From Streptomyces sp. M92 (GTDB taxonomy: Bacteria; Actinomycetota; Actinomycetes; Streptomycetales; Streptomycetaceae), in NCBI RefSeq assembly GCF_028473745.1, contig NZ_CP101138.1:46083-110082 (forward strand): DNA of 64,000 nucleotides, read 5' to 3'. The notes under the pieces are model-generated. The model did no database searches, was not told the origin of the DNA, and saw only the letters and a list, made by a program, of their open reading frames with translations. This document shows positions 42,480 to 51,321 of this stretch, piece after piece. Position 1 is the first letter of the stretch, and every line of letters starts with the position of its first letter. The translations under genes and the position numbers were made by a program.

Positions 42480-44525
42480 GTGAGCACTGTCGGCCCAAGC
42501 GGGCGGATCCAGCCCATCCGCCCTGGTGACCCTTCACGTATCGGCCCTTACCGGATCATCGGCCGACTCGGCTCGGGCGGCATGGGAACCGTTCACGCCG
42601 GACTCACCTCCGACGGGCTTCGGGTCGCGGTCAAGGTGATCCACTCCGCACAGGCCGAGGACGCCGACTTCCGGGCCCGGTTCCGCCGCGAGGTGGACCT
42701 TTCCCGCCGGGTCCAGGGCCCGTGCCTCATACCGCTGCTCGCGGCCGAGCCCGAGGCGAACCCTCCGTGGCTGGCCACCGTCTATGCCCCCGGCCCCACC
42801 CTCAACCAGCACCTCGCCGACAGCGGACCGCTGTCGGGCGGAACCCTGTACGCCTTCGCGACCGGCACGGCCCAGGCGCTGGCCGCCATCCACGCCGCGG
42901 GTGTCGTCCACCGGGACGTCAAGCCGCAGAACGTCGTCCTCACCCCCGCCGGTCCGCGCGTCCTGGACTTCGGCATCGCCCATGCCGCCGACGGCACGAG
43001 CATCACAAGAACCGGTGCCATGACCGGTACCCCCGGCTGGATCAGTCCAGAGCACTACCGCACCGGCACCGCCGGGCCCGCGGGCGACATGTTCGCCTGG
43101 GGCGCGCTGGTCGCCTACGCCGCCACCGGTCGCCTCCCCTTCGGCACTGGTGCTCCGGACGTGGTCGCGTTCCGCGTCATGTCGGGCGAGCCCGACCTCG
43201 ACGGCATGCCCGGGAAGCTGCGGGAAATCGTGGAGACGTGCCTCGCGAAGGAGCCCGCCGACCGGATGAGCGCCGCCTCTGCGGCGGAGGAGTGCGTGGC
43301 GCTTCTCGCCTCGCAGGACACGCAGGTCCTCGAAGACGGCACGGCACTGGGACCCACCCGCGTCGGCGAACTGGTGACGGCCCAGTGGGACATGCCGCCC
43401 CTGGACGACCCCGCCTGGAACCTCCCGCCCACGCGCTCCCGAAGACGCACGGTCGCGACGGTCCTGGCGGCCGCGGTCGTCGTCGGCGGCATCGTGGGCG
43501 GCGCCCTCGCCCTCCCCTCCGGCACGGAGAGCCCCACGCACGACGCCGCCGACGCACACGCCACGCCCGCGGAGCCGAACGCCCCGCGCACCGGACCTGC
43601 CGCATCGGGTACCGGCACCGGCACCGGGCCTTCGGCCGACCCCCGTACGGTCGGCATCCCGAACGACCCGCTGCTCGGGGTGCCCGATCCCGCTTACACG
43701 CGGGCCGACGACCCCGCTCAGCCCGGTTACGACGAGTGGACGAGGAGCACCGGCGCGGCCGGCCCGGACGAGAAGGACGTCGAGAAGGCCATCCGGAAGG
43801 ACATGACGTCCATGCTCGCCACGAAGGACATGGCCTTCATGAAGCCCACCGTCACGTTCAACAGACGGGCCCAGACCGTGATGGTCACCGGCGGCCCGAT
43901 CTCCACACTGACCGACGACTACAAGGAAGTGTTCGGCAGGGCAGGGGCGATGGCCGCCTGCACCGCCCTCGCCCACCGCCTCGAGGGAGCCCCCACCACC
44001 TGGCCGTACGGCCGCTACTACGTCCTGTGGAAGGACTTCGACGGCCAGACGGAACCGACCTTCCTCGACTTCGGGCAGGCGACCGACGGCTGTCTCCCGG
44101 AGACCGCGGGGCAGTGGCAGGGAAGCGAGACCGGTATCGCGACCGCCACGACTCCCAGCAGCGACAGGGCCGAGATCCGTGTCGCGGACACCGTCGTCAA
44201 AGCCGTCACGAAAGCCTGGAACACCAGAGCCGTCGAAGGGCAGTACGGCTTGACTCCCTTCGGCAGGGACGACTCCATCAGCCTCGGCTTCGATCCCGTT
44301 GAAAAGGCCGCCTACGTGTGGGCCGCGGACGACCTGGATGTGCTCGTGGGCCGCGCCCAGAGGAGCCAGTTCCAGCAACTCGTCTCCAAGACCGTCTGCC
44401 AGAAGATGGCCGCCGAGTACGACCGAAACGTGAACTGGAACTACACCCGCTGGTCGGTGGCGGTCTATCAGGGGAACAGCGGAGTGGCGGAATTCATCGG
44501 CTCGGGCACCTGCACTCCGGACTGA
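42480..44525 (+). CDS. Transmembrane Ser/Thr protein kinase (PknB-like)
   Basis: A 681-residue receptor-like kinase. The kinase domain (~20-290) has the Gly loop LGSGGMG (30-36), catalytic Lys in VAVKVI (K52), HRDVKPQN (~143), DFG in LDFGIAHA and the TPGW/SPE activation segment end. A single span (TVATVLAAAVVVGGIVGGAL, ~322-341) separates it from a ~320-residue extracellular domain that I do not recognise; PASTA repeats are absent. GTG 42480 is chosen; a TTG at 42453 would add 9 residues. It stands alone downstream of the helicase terminator. Confidence 0.9.
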   Translation: MSTVGPSGRIQPIRPGDPSRIGPYRIIGRLGSGGMGTVHAGLTSDGLRVAVKVIHSAQAEDADFRARFRREVDLSRRVQGPCLIPLLAAEPEANPPWLATVYAPGPTLNQHLADSGPLSGGTLYAFATGTAQALAAIHAAGVVHRDVKPQNVVLTPAGPRVLDFGIAHAADGTSITRTGAMTGTPGWISPEHYRTGTAGPAGDMFAWGALVAYAATGRLPFGTGAPDVVAFRVMSGEPDLDGMPGKLREIVETCLAKEPADRMSAASAAEECVALLASQDTQVLEDGTALGPTRVGELVTAQWDMPPLDDPAWNLPPTRSRRRTVATVLAAAVVVGGIVGGALALPSGTESPTHDAADAHATPAEPNAPRTGPAASGTGTGTGPSADPRTVGIPNDPLLGVPDPAYTRADDPAQPGYDEWTRSTGAAGPDEKDVEKAIRKDMTSMLATKDMAFMKPTVTFNRRAQTVMVTGGPISTLTDDYKEVFGRAGAMAACTALAHRLEGAPTTWPYGRYYVLWKDFDGQTEPTFLDFGQATDGCLPETAGQWQGSETGIATATTPSSDRAEIRVADTVVKAVTKAWNTRAVEGQYGLTPFGRDDSISLGFDPVEKAAYVWAADDLDVLVGRAQRSQFQQLVSKTVCQKMAAEYDRNVNWNYTRWSVAVYQGNSGVAEFIGSGTCTPD

Positions 44526-45478
44526 GCGGTGCACGGAGGACGTGCCCGTTCGAGGACCCTGCTGCAGGCCGCGCCGCGTTCGATACTCCGTTCGCCAAGG
44601 GCTGCCCGTGTCACCGGGCCGACGTACGGCAGAGATGGCCGTGGTCCGTGCGACCTCCCGACCCGGCTGACCCGCGCGCAGGCCTGACTATGTACTTCCT
44701 CTTCCTGGAGCTGCGGCACGAAAACGAGATCCACCGGATGACCGGGCGCATCGAGCTCTGCTGCCTCGACAGTCGGTGTGCTCAAGGACCGGGACACGGC
44801 CGCCATGGCCGCGGCGCACGCAGTCGTGCGTGCCACCGTGTCACAGAACTCAGGAAGCCGATTTCGGTACACAGCCGCCTGCGGCCTGCAAGGTGTCGGC
44901 TCGGCTGCGCCCCAACCTCGGCGACCGGGGCGCAGTGAGAACGCTTCAGGAATCCCGAAGTCACGTCAGCCCGCGAACAACTGCCGGGGAGAAGACGAAC
45001 CCCCTGGCCACGGGGTCGTGGACTCAGCGACCCTCAGAGCAACCCACGGGATGTCGCACACCAGCCGCCGGCCCCCGCAACAACGGGGCGGCACCGGCAG
45101 AACACCAGGACGAGACACCGTGGCAGAGCCTCGTCGCCCGCCTGGTGGAGGCGGTGCTGGAGGTGAGGGTCTGGGCCGCTCGCGCGGCGGGTTTACCAGC
45201 GAGCTCCACCTGAGCGCGGACGGCCGCTGCCGGTTGTGCAGCCAAGTTCACCTTGCAACCTCGGTAACTTTTCCGGACACCAGGCGTCCCGCTGAGAGCA
45301 CGACTTGTCCGGTCTGCGGTGGCGCTTGTGGCCTCGTTCACGGTGTCGTCGGCGCCGCACGGTTCCCGTTTCCTGCTTGACGTTGCCCGGGTCGCGGCCG
45401 TCACGTGCGCCGGCCGCTGTAGTCCGGCCTGGGTATGCGTCGGCGAACGGCTCCGTCACGGGTGCGGCGGTGGCGGCG
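44526..45478. other. 950 bp without a supported gene
   Basis: No frame here has a good start, codon bias and family match together. Two adjoining plus-strand frames near 45115-45380 read LVARLVEAVLEVRVWAARAAG and, in a neighbouring frame, ADGRCRLCS ... CPVCGG, which could be a broken small zinc-ribbon gene. I regard the stretch as decayed accessory DNA. Confidence 0.35.
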
Positions 45479-46324
45479 TCAGGGGCGGGGGAGGAGCGCG
45501 TACGGGCGCAGGGGGACGCCGACGACCTGGAGGACGAGGTTGCGGTGTGCGGCGTGCAGGGTGCGTACGGCGGCTCGGGTCAGGCCGGGCTTGGGCGGTT
45601 GGACGCCGGCGCGTTCGCGGCCGGGCTTCGTGGGGATCCAGAGGTATCCGGGGTCACTGCCTTCCAGGGCTGCGGTGATGCCGGCACGGACGTCGAGCCA
45701 GCGGCGCAGGATCTCCGCGGTGTGTTTGTCGAGGGGGTGGTCGGAGTCGGCGACGGTCACGACGGGGACGGGGCGGCGTTCCAGGTCGACGTCGGTGACG
45801 TCGAGTCTGTGAAGCTGGGGCACGGTGCGGCCGGTGGCGGCGACGAGGGCGGCCACCGCGGCGGTGCGGACGGCGGTGGCGGCGTTGGCGCCGGTGGGGC
45901 GCCGTACGGCGAGGGTGCGCAGCAGTGTGTGGGCCTGCTCGGGCTCGAGGCGGTCGGCGTAGCCGGAGGCCGGGTAGGGCCGGTGCAGGTGAGGGAGGGC
46001 GAGGTGGTCGACGAAGGCGTTGTACGTCTGGATGCGGGCGCGCTGGGAGTCGGACGCGGCGGCGGCGTTCGGGCCGGTGAGGGTGTTGCGGCGTCGGGTC
46101 TCGCCGGCGTCGGCCGCGTCGAGCCACGAGCCGGCGTGCTCGGGCTGGACCAGCTCTTCGGCGGTGAGACGCGTGCTCTTCTCCTTGTCGAGGACGTGCT
46201 CCAGGTACTCGGTGAGGAGAAGCCCGCGCAGGCGGACGGTCTCGTGGGCGTACCCGGCGTCCTGCTGGGCCCTCGTGAAGGTGCCGATCGCTGCGAGGGC
46301 ATCGGCGGTGCGCGGGTTCGGCAT
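45479..46324 (-). CDS. Tyrosine-recombinase-like protein lacking catalytic residues
   Basis: A 281-residue protein with the layout of a phage-type integrase: an N-terminal core-binding helical domain (AAIGTFTRAQQDAGYAHETV ... LLLTEYLEHVLD) and part of the catalytic fold (AALVAATGRTVPQLHRLDVT, then HPLDKHTAEILRRWLDVR). The Arg-I-equivalent region is present, but the H-x-x-R box and the nucleophilic Tyr are absent; it ends at VPLRPYALLPRP. It is either a truncated integrase or a member of a non-catalytic recombinase-like group. ATG 46324 is the natural start. Confidence 0.6.
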   Translation of the reverse strand: MPNPRTADALAAIGTFTRAQQDAGYAHETVRLRGLLLTEYLEHVLDKEKSTRLTAEELVQPEHAGSWLDAADAGETRRRNTLTGPNAAAASDSQRARIQTYNAFVDHLALPHLHRPYPASGYADRLEPEQAHTLLRTLAVRRPTGANAATAVRTAAVAALVAATGRTVPQLHRLDVTDVDLERRPVPVVTVADSDHPLDKHTAEILRRWLDVRAGITAALEGSDPGYLWIPTKPGRERAGVQPPKPGLTRAAVRTLHAAHRNLVLQVVGVPLRPYALLPRP

Positions 46325-46539
46325 GCCGACAGGGTACGGAACCCAGTCTCGTCATGCTGGATAACAGCAAGAAGCATGGAACACTCCTTCCCCAGCCGAC
46401 TGCAGGTCTCGTTTCGGTCCGTGTCGGACCAAGACGGCCCGATCAGGCCCGATACGGTCCTTGTACGACCCCCCGGCGACCGGGAAGCGGGGGCCCTGGC
46501 CCCGTGGAGATCACTCCCGCTTCTTGCTGTTATCTGCGA

Positions 46540-46860
46540 CTAGACCGCCACACAAGGTCCGCCGCCGGACGCGGTCGAGCACGTCGCCAAGCAGGCGGTG
46601 CAGCGCGGACCGGGTGATCGCGTTGACCTGGGCTGCGGTCGGCGGCTCGGTCGGGTCCGCGCGTATCTGCCGCAGCAGTTCGGCCCGCACCTGCCCCTCA
46701 CGGCGCTCGTCGTGCCGGATCACGTCCACCAGGTGCGAGACGAGCTCGACCGGTCGGTCTTCGTGCACTCGTGCCGGCCCGTCGGATCCCGCAGCTTGCT
46801 GCGATGCCGCTTCGCGGCACGCGAGGTGAAGTCGTAGAACCCCCGCTGGACGCGCCGGTC
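46540..46860 (-). pseudogene. Tn3-family transposase N-terminal scrap, frameshifted
   Basis: Minus-strand sequence in two frames spells DUF4158 pieces: DFTSRAAKRHRSKLRD and TGRHECTKTD in one frame, then VSHLVDVIRHDERREGQVRA and RADPTEPPTAAQVNAITRSA in another. The order and content match the second half of DUF4158 of a Tn3 transposase, but there is a frameshift at about 46745 and nothing of the catalytic part. It is the fourth Tn3 scrap in the window. Confidence 0.6.
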
Positions 46861-47079
46861 TTCGACGACCGCGGTCGGGAACGCAACATCCGCTTCGCCG
46901 TGACCCTGCTCCCTCGAGGCCCTGCGGGACCTCTTCGGCCCCCAAGATCACTACGCGATGGGTTACGGCCCCCGCCGCTGCGCGACCCCGGACCGCCTCT
47001 GGGCCTGCGCGCCGTGCACACCGATGCTGACTCACCGTCAACCCCGCCTGACTGAAGAGCAGATGAACCCCTCTACACT

Positions 47080-47096
47080 TTCAACGTTTTGTTGAA
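47080..47096. promoter_or_regulatory. Inverted repeat operator before the methyltransferase cluster
   Basis: TTCAACGTTTTGTTGAA has two perfect 6-bp arms around a 5-base centre, in an AT-rich patch 26 bp before the ATG at 47122. It probably overlaps the promoter or leader and suits a dimeric repressor. No regulator gene is adjacent. Confidence 0.45.
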
Positions 47097-47121
47097 GTAG
47101 CGAGGTGGGGGCAGAATCACT

Positions 47122-47934
47122 ATGGCCAACTTCGACCGATTTGCAACGATATATGACAAGTATCGACCGTCATTCGAAACGCTGCGCGCGGAAGCTCTTT
47201 CGAAGCACTCACTGGACGACGGTGGTGGACGCACTGCCGTAGATCTGGGCACGGGGACGGGCGTCATGGCGTTCGTGCTCGCCGAGCACGGCTACCGTGT
47301 GACCGGCCTCGACCACTCGCCGCGAATGCTGGAACAGGCACGGAAGTCCGCGGCCAGGCGGCGGGCGGAGGTCGACTTCCGGGTCGGTTCCGCAACCGGC
47401 ACCGGTCTGGTCCGCGCCTCGGTCGACATCGTCACCGCCTCGCAGAGTTGGCATCTGTTCGACGGGCGTCGGGCGTTCACCGAGTGCCGCCGCATCCTCA
47501 AGCCCGGCGGGGTCCTTCTGGTGACCACGTACGACTGGCTCCCGCTGCCCGGCTCCGCCGCGCGCATCACCGAGGAGGTGATCCGCGAGGTGAATCCCGA
47601 CTGGGCGGACCACGGCGGGACGGGCAGCCACGACCGCCTGGCGCCGGTGGCGGCCGAACTCGGCTTCACCTCGATCCGCACGCACGAACGTCGGTTCGAG
47701 CAGCGGTACACGCTGGACGACTGGGTAGGCCGCATCCGGACCAGCTCGAGTGGCGGAGCGGGCCTCGACACCGCGCAAAGGCGCGTACTCGAAGACGGCA
47801 TGCGCGAGAAACTGTCGGCCACCTTCCCGGACGGCGACATCGTCGTCACGCACGTCGCCTGGTCGATGTCCGCTCGCAAAGCCGTCGCCTGGCGGCCGGC
47901 GCGGGCTCACGCGATGACGGGAACAGCGGGCTGA
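47122..47934 (+). CDS. Class I SAM-dependent methyltransferase
   Basis: A 270-residue methyltransferase. Motif I is AVDLGTGTGVMAFVLAEHG (~residue 39), the acidic strand VTGLDHSP, motif III region RILKPGGVLLVTTYD and the post-motif TASQSWHLFDG. It resembles the Streptomyces group with the family signature DRFATIYDKYRP at the N-terminus. ATG 47122 follows GAGGTGGGGG. Together with the genes at 47943 and 48804 it may form a small operon controlled by the upstream dyad. Confidence 0.88.
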   Translation: MANFDRFATIYDKYRPSFETLRAEALSKHSLDDGGGRTAVDLGTGTGVMAFVLAEHGYRVTGLDHSPRMLEQARKSAARRRAEVDFRVGSATGTGLVRASVDIVTASQSWHLFDGRRAFTECRRILKPGGVLLVTTYDWLPLPGSAARITEEVIREVNPDWADHGGTGSHDRLAPVAAELGFTSIRTHERRFEQRYTLDDWVGRIRTSSSGGAGLDTAQRRVLEDGMREKLSATFPDGDIVVTHVAWSMSARKAVAWRPARAHAMTGTAG

Positions 47935-47942
47935 CGGCATCC

Positions 47943-48617
47943 ATGCTCACGATCCATCCCGAGGTCTTCCGCGCCTACATGAGGGCCGGCGCACTGTGGC
48001 CACAGCTCCGCGGCCCGCTCAGCTGCGCCATCGTCGACTCCGCTGCGAAGACACAGCCCGCAGTTCCGCTGACCGCGCTGCTCGCCACCCGCCTCGGCCC
48101 GGGGCAACTCAAGGAATCGGCAGACACCGTCCACCGGCTGCACCGGCGCTTCGGCATACCCGAGCGGGGCCCGATCGACCACGACGAGCTTCAGCACGAA
48201 TGGGTCAAGTCACTCAACGCCGTTGCCTTCGTCCACCTCGTTGCGCTCGGACTCGCGCCCGACGCGGTCTACGACGGCTACGCCGACTACCTCACCGACG
48301 CAGGACCGGCCCTCGCCGGCGTCTCGCGCGACGGCACCTTCCGGCGGACGATCTCCGCCATGTGTGCCGCCCATGACACGTTCGCGTCGAGCAAGCAGCT
48401 CGCCCGCACGTTCAAGTTCACCTTCACCGGCCACGGCCCCGCGCGGAGCCCGCGAGAGGCGGCACGCATCCGCATTGACTGCATGGACGAGATCCGCCAC
48501 CGACTCGAAGCACGCCTGACTGGTCATGACCCCACCGTCCGCCAGGCCCTGGCAATGGGCCTCGACTCCCTGTCGTACCAACGCGCCCGTGCCGGGCTCA
48601 CCTCCGCCGGAAGCTAG
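47943..48617 (+). CDS. Hypothetical protein, 224 aa
   Basis: Unrecognised soluble, mainly helical protein. It opens LTIHPEVFRAYMRAGALWPQ, contains LKESADTVHRLHRRFGIPERG and VAFVHLVALGLAPDAVYDGYADYLTD, and ends with a helical Arg-rich segment. ATG 47943 comes 8 bp after the methyltransferase stop, so co-transcription and coupling are likely. The frame remains open upstream through the methyltransferase, which is shadow. Function unknown. Confidence 0.65.
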   Translation: MLTIHPEVFRAYMRAGALWPQLRGPLSCAIVDSAAKTQPAVPLTALLATRLGPGQLKESADTVHRLHRRFGIPERGPIDHDELQHEWVKSLNAVAFVHLVALGLAPDAVYDGYADYLTDAGPALAGVSRDGTFRRTISAMCAAHDTFASSKQLARTFKFTFTGHGPARSPREAARIRIDCMDEIRHRLEARLTGHDPTVRQALAMGLDSLSYQRARAGLTSAGS

Positions 48618-48803
48618 GGCCGCTCGGGCGGATCAGGCACGCTCGCGGGTCTTGGCGCCGTGCCTGTCCGCCGTGAGGCCTCGGTCACGGGCGGCCCTCC
48701 CCAGCGTCGCCGGCCGCTCATTGCCCCACTCCGCCGCCCAGCGCTCCACGGCACCAGGCCCCCTGGCTGTTCCGGCCTGCTCCACACGAAAGGCCCAGGC
48801 ATC

Positions 48804-49658
48804 ATGCCCTACCTCGTACCTCTGGTCGTCGCGATCGTCCTCAACACGGCCGACCGCACAGTCACGCGCGCGACGCTTCGCCGGCACGGCGACCGGGCGG
48901 ACGAGTTCCTCCTCGTCTACCAACTCACCAGCACCCTGCTCACCGTCCCCTTCGCCGCTCTCGCCCTGCTCCGCCCCGGCCACCCCGCCGGCGTCCCCAG
49001 CGGCGAGGTTCTGCTCCTTGTCCTCGCCGCCATCACTTGCTGGAGCATCTACTCCGTCAGCGCCTTCCGCAGTTCCGCGCTCCTCGAACTGTCCGTCGCG
49101 GCGACGATCAGTCGGCTCCGGCTCATCCTGGCGGCTTTCTTCGGGGTCGTGTTCTTCGGCGAGACGGTCAGTGCGACGCACGCCATCGGACTGGCCGTCC
49201 TTCTCGTCGCCTACATACCGCTCACACAACTGCCGCGTGAACAGCTCAACCGCAAAGGCCTGGCCTACGCGGCGGCATCGACAGTCGCCATCACACTGGC
49301 CCTGACCACCGACAAGGCACTGACCGCCTGGTTCGACCCTGCGGTCATCCTCTTCCTCGGCTTCGCAGGTACCACCCTGACCGGCTTCGCCCTCAACAAG
49401 GGCACCAGCACCGCCGCCCTCCGGCCCGTCCTGCTGCCGGCCGTCCTCGCCGGAACAGCCGGTGCAGCCGGCTATTACGGCCTGGTGGTCGCCATGACGG
49501 AAGGACCTGTGGGTGTCATTTTGCCCGTCTACCAGAGTTCCGCGTTCATCTACGTCCTGATCGGCATCGTCCTGCTCGGCGAGACGAGCGGTTGGCGACG
49601 CAAAGTACTCTCGGCAGCAATCTCCCTACTGGGGGCCGCCCTCGTCCTCTCCAGCTGA
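48804..49658 (+). CDS. EamA/DMT-type membrane transporter
   Basis: A 284-residue integral membrane protein with about ten hydrophobic helices in two internally similar halves (for example PYLVPLVVAIVLNTA, LILAAFFGVVFFGETV, VLLPAVLAGTAGAAGYYG, FIYVLIGIVLLGETS). The GE(T) motif after a helix in each half is the mark of the EamA/drug-metabolite transporter family, usually exporters of small metabolites. ATG 48804 follows CGAAAGGCCC. It lies 187 bp after the 224-aa gene, and may export the product made by the neighbouring methyltransferase, though this is inference. Confidence 0.85.
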   Translation: MPYLVPLVVAIVLNTADRTVTRATLRRHGDRADEFLLVYQLTSTLLTVPFAALALLRPGHPAGVPSGEVLLLVLAAITCWSIYSVSAFRSSALLELSVAATISRLRLILAAFFGVVFFGETVSATHAIGLAVLLVAYIPLTQLPREQLNRKGLAYAAASTVAITLALTTDKALTAWFDPAVILFLGFAGTTLTGFALNKGTSTAALRPVLLPAVLAGTAGAAGYYGLVVAMTEGPVGVILPVYQSSAFIYVLIGIVLLGETSGWRRKVLSAAISLLGAALVLSS

Positions 49659-50940
49659 CGGCTGCGGCAGGCCGACTCGCACCACGTACTGAGCCCGACC
49701 TGCCTCCGCGACGCCGCCGCTCTGCCGACCGCGGCCCGGCGTTCCACGGGGACCGGTCGACGGAGTCAGCGGTGGACGCTGACCTGGGACAGTCACGAAG
49801 CCGGTAGTCCGTCATGCGGGACCGGGGCGGCGTCGGCGCTGAGCTTGTAGTTCAACCTCGCCTGATCCTGGCCGTTGCCGAACCCGAGAGGGGTCGGCAG
49901 GATGTTGGACGTGGCTGTGTCACCAGCAATCCGTCAGCTTTGCGACGCCACGTTTCCGGATGCCGAAGCCGCGAACGTCCTGTCAGTCCTTGATCTCTAT
50001 GCAGGCGCGGAGCGTGAACGTGTGCATTAGGCTGTCATCCGGCTGAGCGGAGGACGACTCGGCAGGCTTCGCATGTGGCTCGATGAGGCCAAACACAGCC
50101 CGGAGACTGTCCTGTGGTTCGGCGAGTCGCCCTCCGATGTCTCTCGGAGCACACACGTTTTCGGACTGGAGTTCATCAACGCCTTTCTGGACAGACACCT
50201 CGACACTCCCGCGGAGCCTGCGGACGAGTGACAGACATCTGTCGGCACACCGCGCCGCGACGTCGAACGACTGCCTCGAACTTGATCAGCTTTCTCGCAG
50301 TTCAGCGGACGTACAGGCGGCCTTCGTCTGATCCTGTGCTCCGTCACGGAGTGGATCAGCGCGAAGGCCGTGGGTCGTCACGGCGCGATCCGCACCGCCG
50401 TCGCCGGCCTCGTGCCCGACCACACCGCCGTCGAGGAGGTTCCCCGCCGCAGAACTGCCGGCCACTCTCGACATGCCCGGCACGGTCGCCGGCTTCCTCC
50501 GCACTGCCGAACTGGACCTCGCCGAGCGGGCCGCGCTCGACCAGGGGATGACCGTACGGCGCAGCCAGGGCTACACCCTGCGCGTCAGCGCCGTCCCCGA
50601 CGTGCACCGCCAGCTCCTCGACCGATGCCAGCCGCTCGTCGGCGCCCAGGGCGTTCCGGCGTTCCCGGCCCAGCGCAAGGCCCGCCGCGAGCACGAGAAC
50701 CGCGTCAGCACCCTCGGCGTAGCCGAACCTTGCTCCGAGTCAGCCACTGTCGCTGATTACCGTCCGGATACTCCCCGAGGGCCCAGTACTGACCGGCCTG
50801 CCCCGGCTCGGGGTACGGCCGGCCGCCCGCACACGCCGAGCAGGGAACCGTTTCCGATGGTTGGCACGTGGACAAAGAGCCGGATACGCCTTTCTTCCAG
50901 CCGGGAGGGAGGTCGTGTGCTCGAGACGGAGGGGGACGAG
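49659..50940. other. Intergenic and remnant region
   Basis: About 1.3 kb with no complete gene. At 50031-50231 a short plus-strand frame reads LWFGESPSDVSRSTHVFGL then EFINAFLDRHLD before a stop; it looks like the tail of a lost gene, perhaps a transcription regulator. At about 50340-50735 two plus-strand frames (ISAKAVGRHGAIRTAVAGLV, then TVAGFLRTAELDLAERAAL and PAFPAQRKARREHENRV) form another broken gene. No promoter or repeat is obvious until the trypco2 ribosome site. Confidence 0.4.
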
Positions 50941-51270
50941 ATGAGCAGTGCGAGCGGAGCGGACGAGGAGTGGATGGACCTGGCGGACGCGGTCACCCTG
51001 CTGCGGGACCAGATCGCCGAGGCCCAGGGCAGGATCGCCGCCACGACAGGGCCGGGCGACAAGGGGGTGCTGTTCACGCTGGAGGAGATCACGCTGGACC
51101 TCGGTCTGGAGCTGACCGGCACCAAGGGTGTCAACGGCGGTCTGCGCTGGAGCGTGATCAGCCTGGGAGGCAAGAAGGAGAGCGGCCGCAAGGCCACCCA
51201 CACGGTGACCGTGAAACTGACCCCGCACCGTCCCGGTGGGGGCGACGTCGACGTCAGCGACGCCGAGTAG
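50941..51270 (+). CDS. Trypco2 domain protein (trypsin-co-occurring)
   Basis: A 109-residue protein that is essentially one trypco2 domain: an N-terminal helix (WMDLADAVTLLRDQIAEAQG) followed by a beta sandwich (VLFTLEEITLDLGLELTGTK, THTVTVKLTPH). This domain is known for sitting beside trypsin-STAND conflict genes, which it does here: the trypsin-STAND-TPR gene starts 51 bp later. It probably binds the partner's protease or NTPase part. ATG 50941 has GGAGGGGGACG immediately upstream. Confidence 0.88.
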   Translation: MSSASGADEEWMDLADAVTLLRDQIAEAQGRIAATTGPGDKGVLFTLEEITLDLGLELTGTKGVNGGLRWSVISLGGKKESGRKATHTVTVKLTPHRPGGGDVDVSDAE

Positions 51271-51321
51271 CCCCGCCTCACCCGCATCACCGCACGGAGA
51301 ACCGAGACAGGGGGATTGTCC

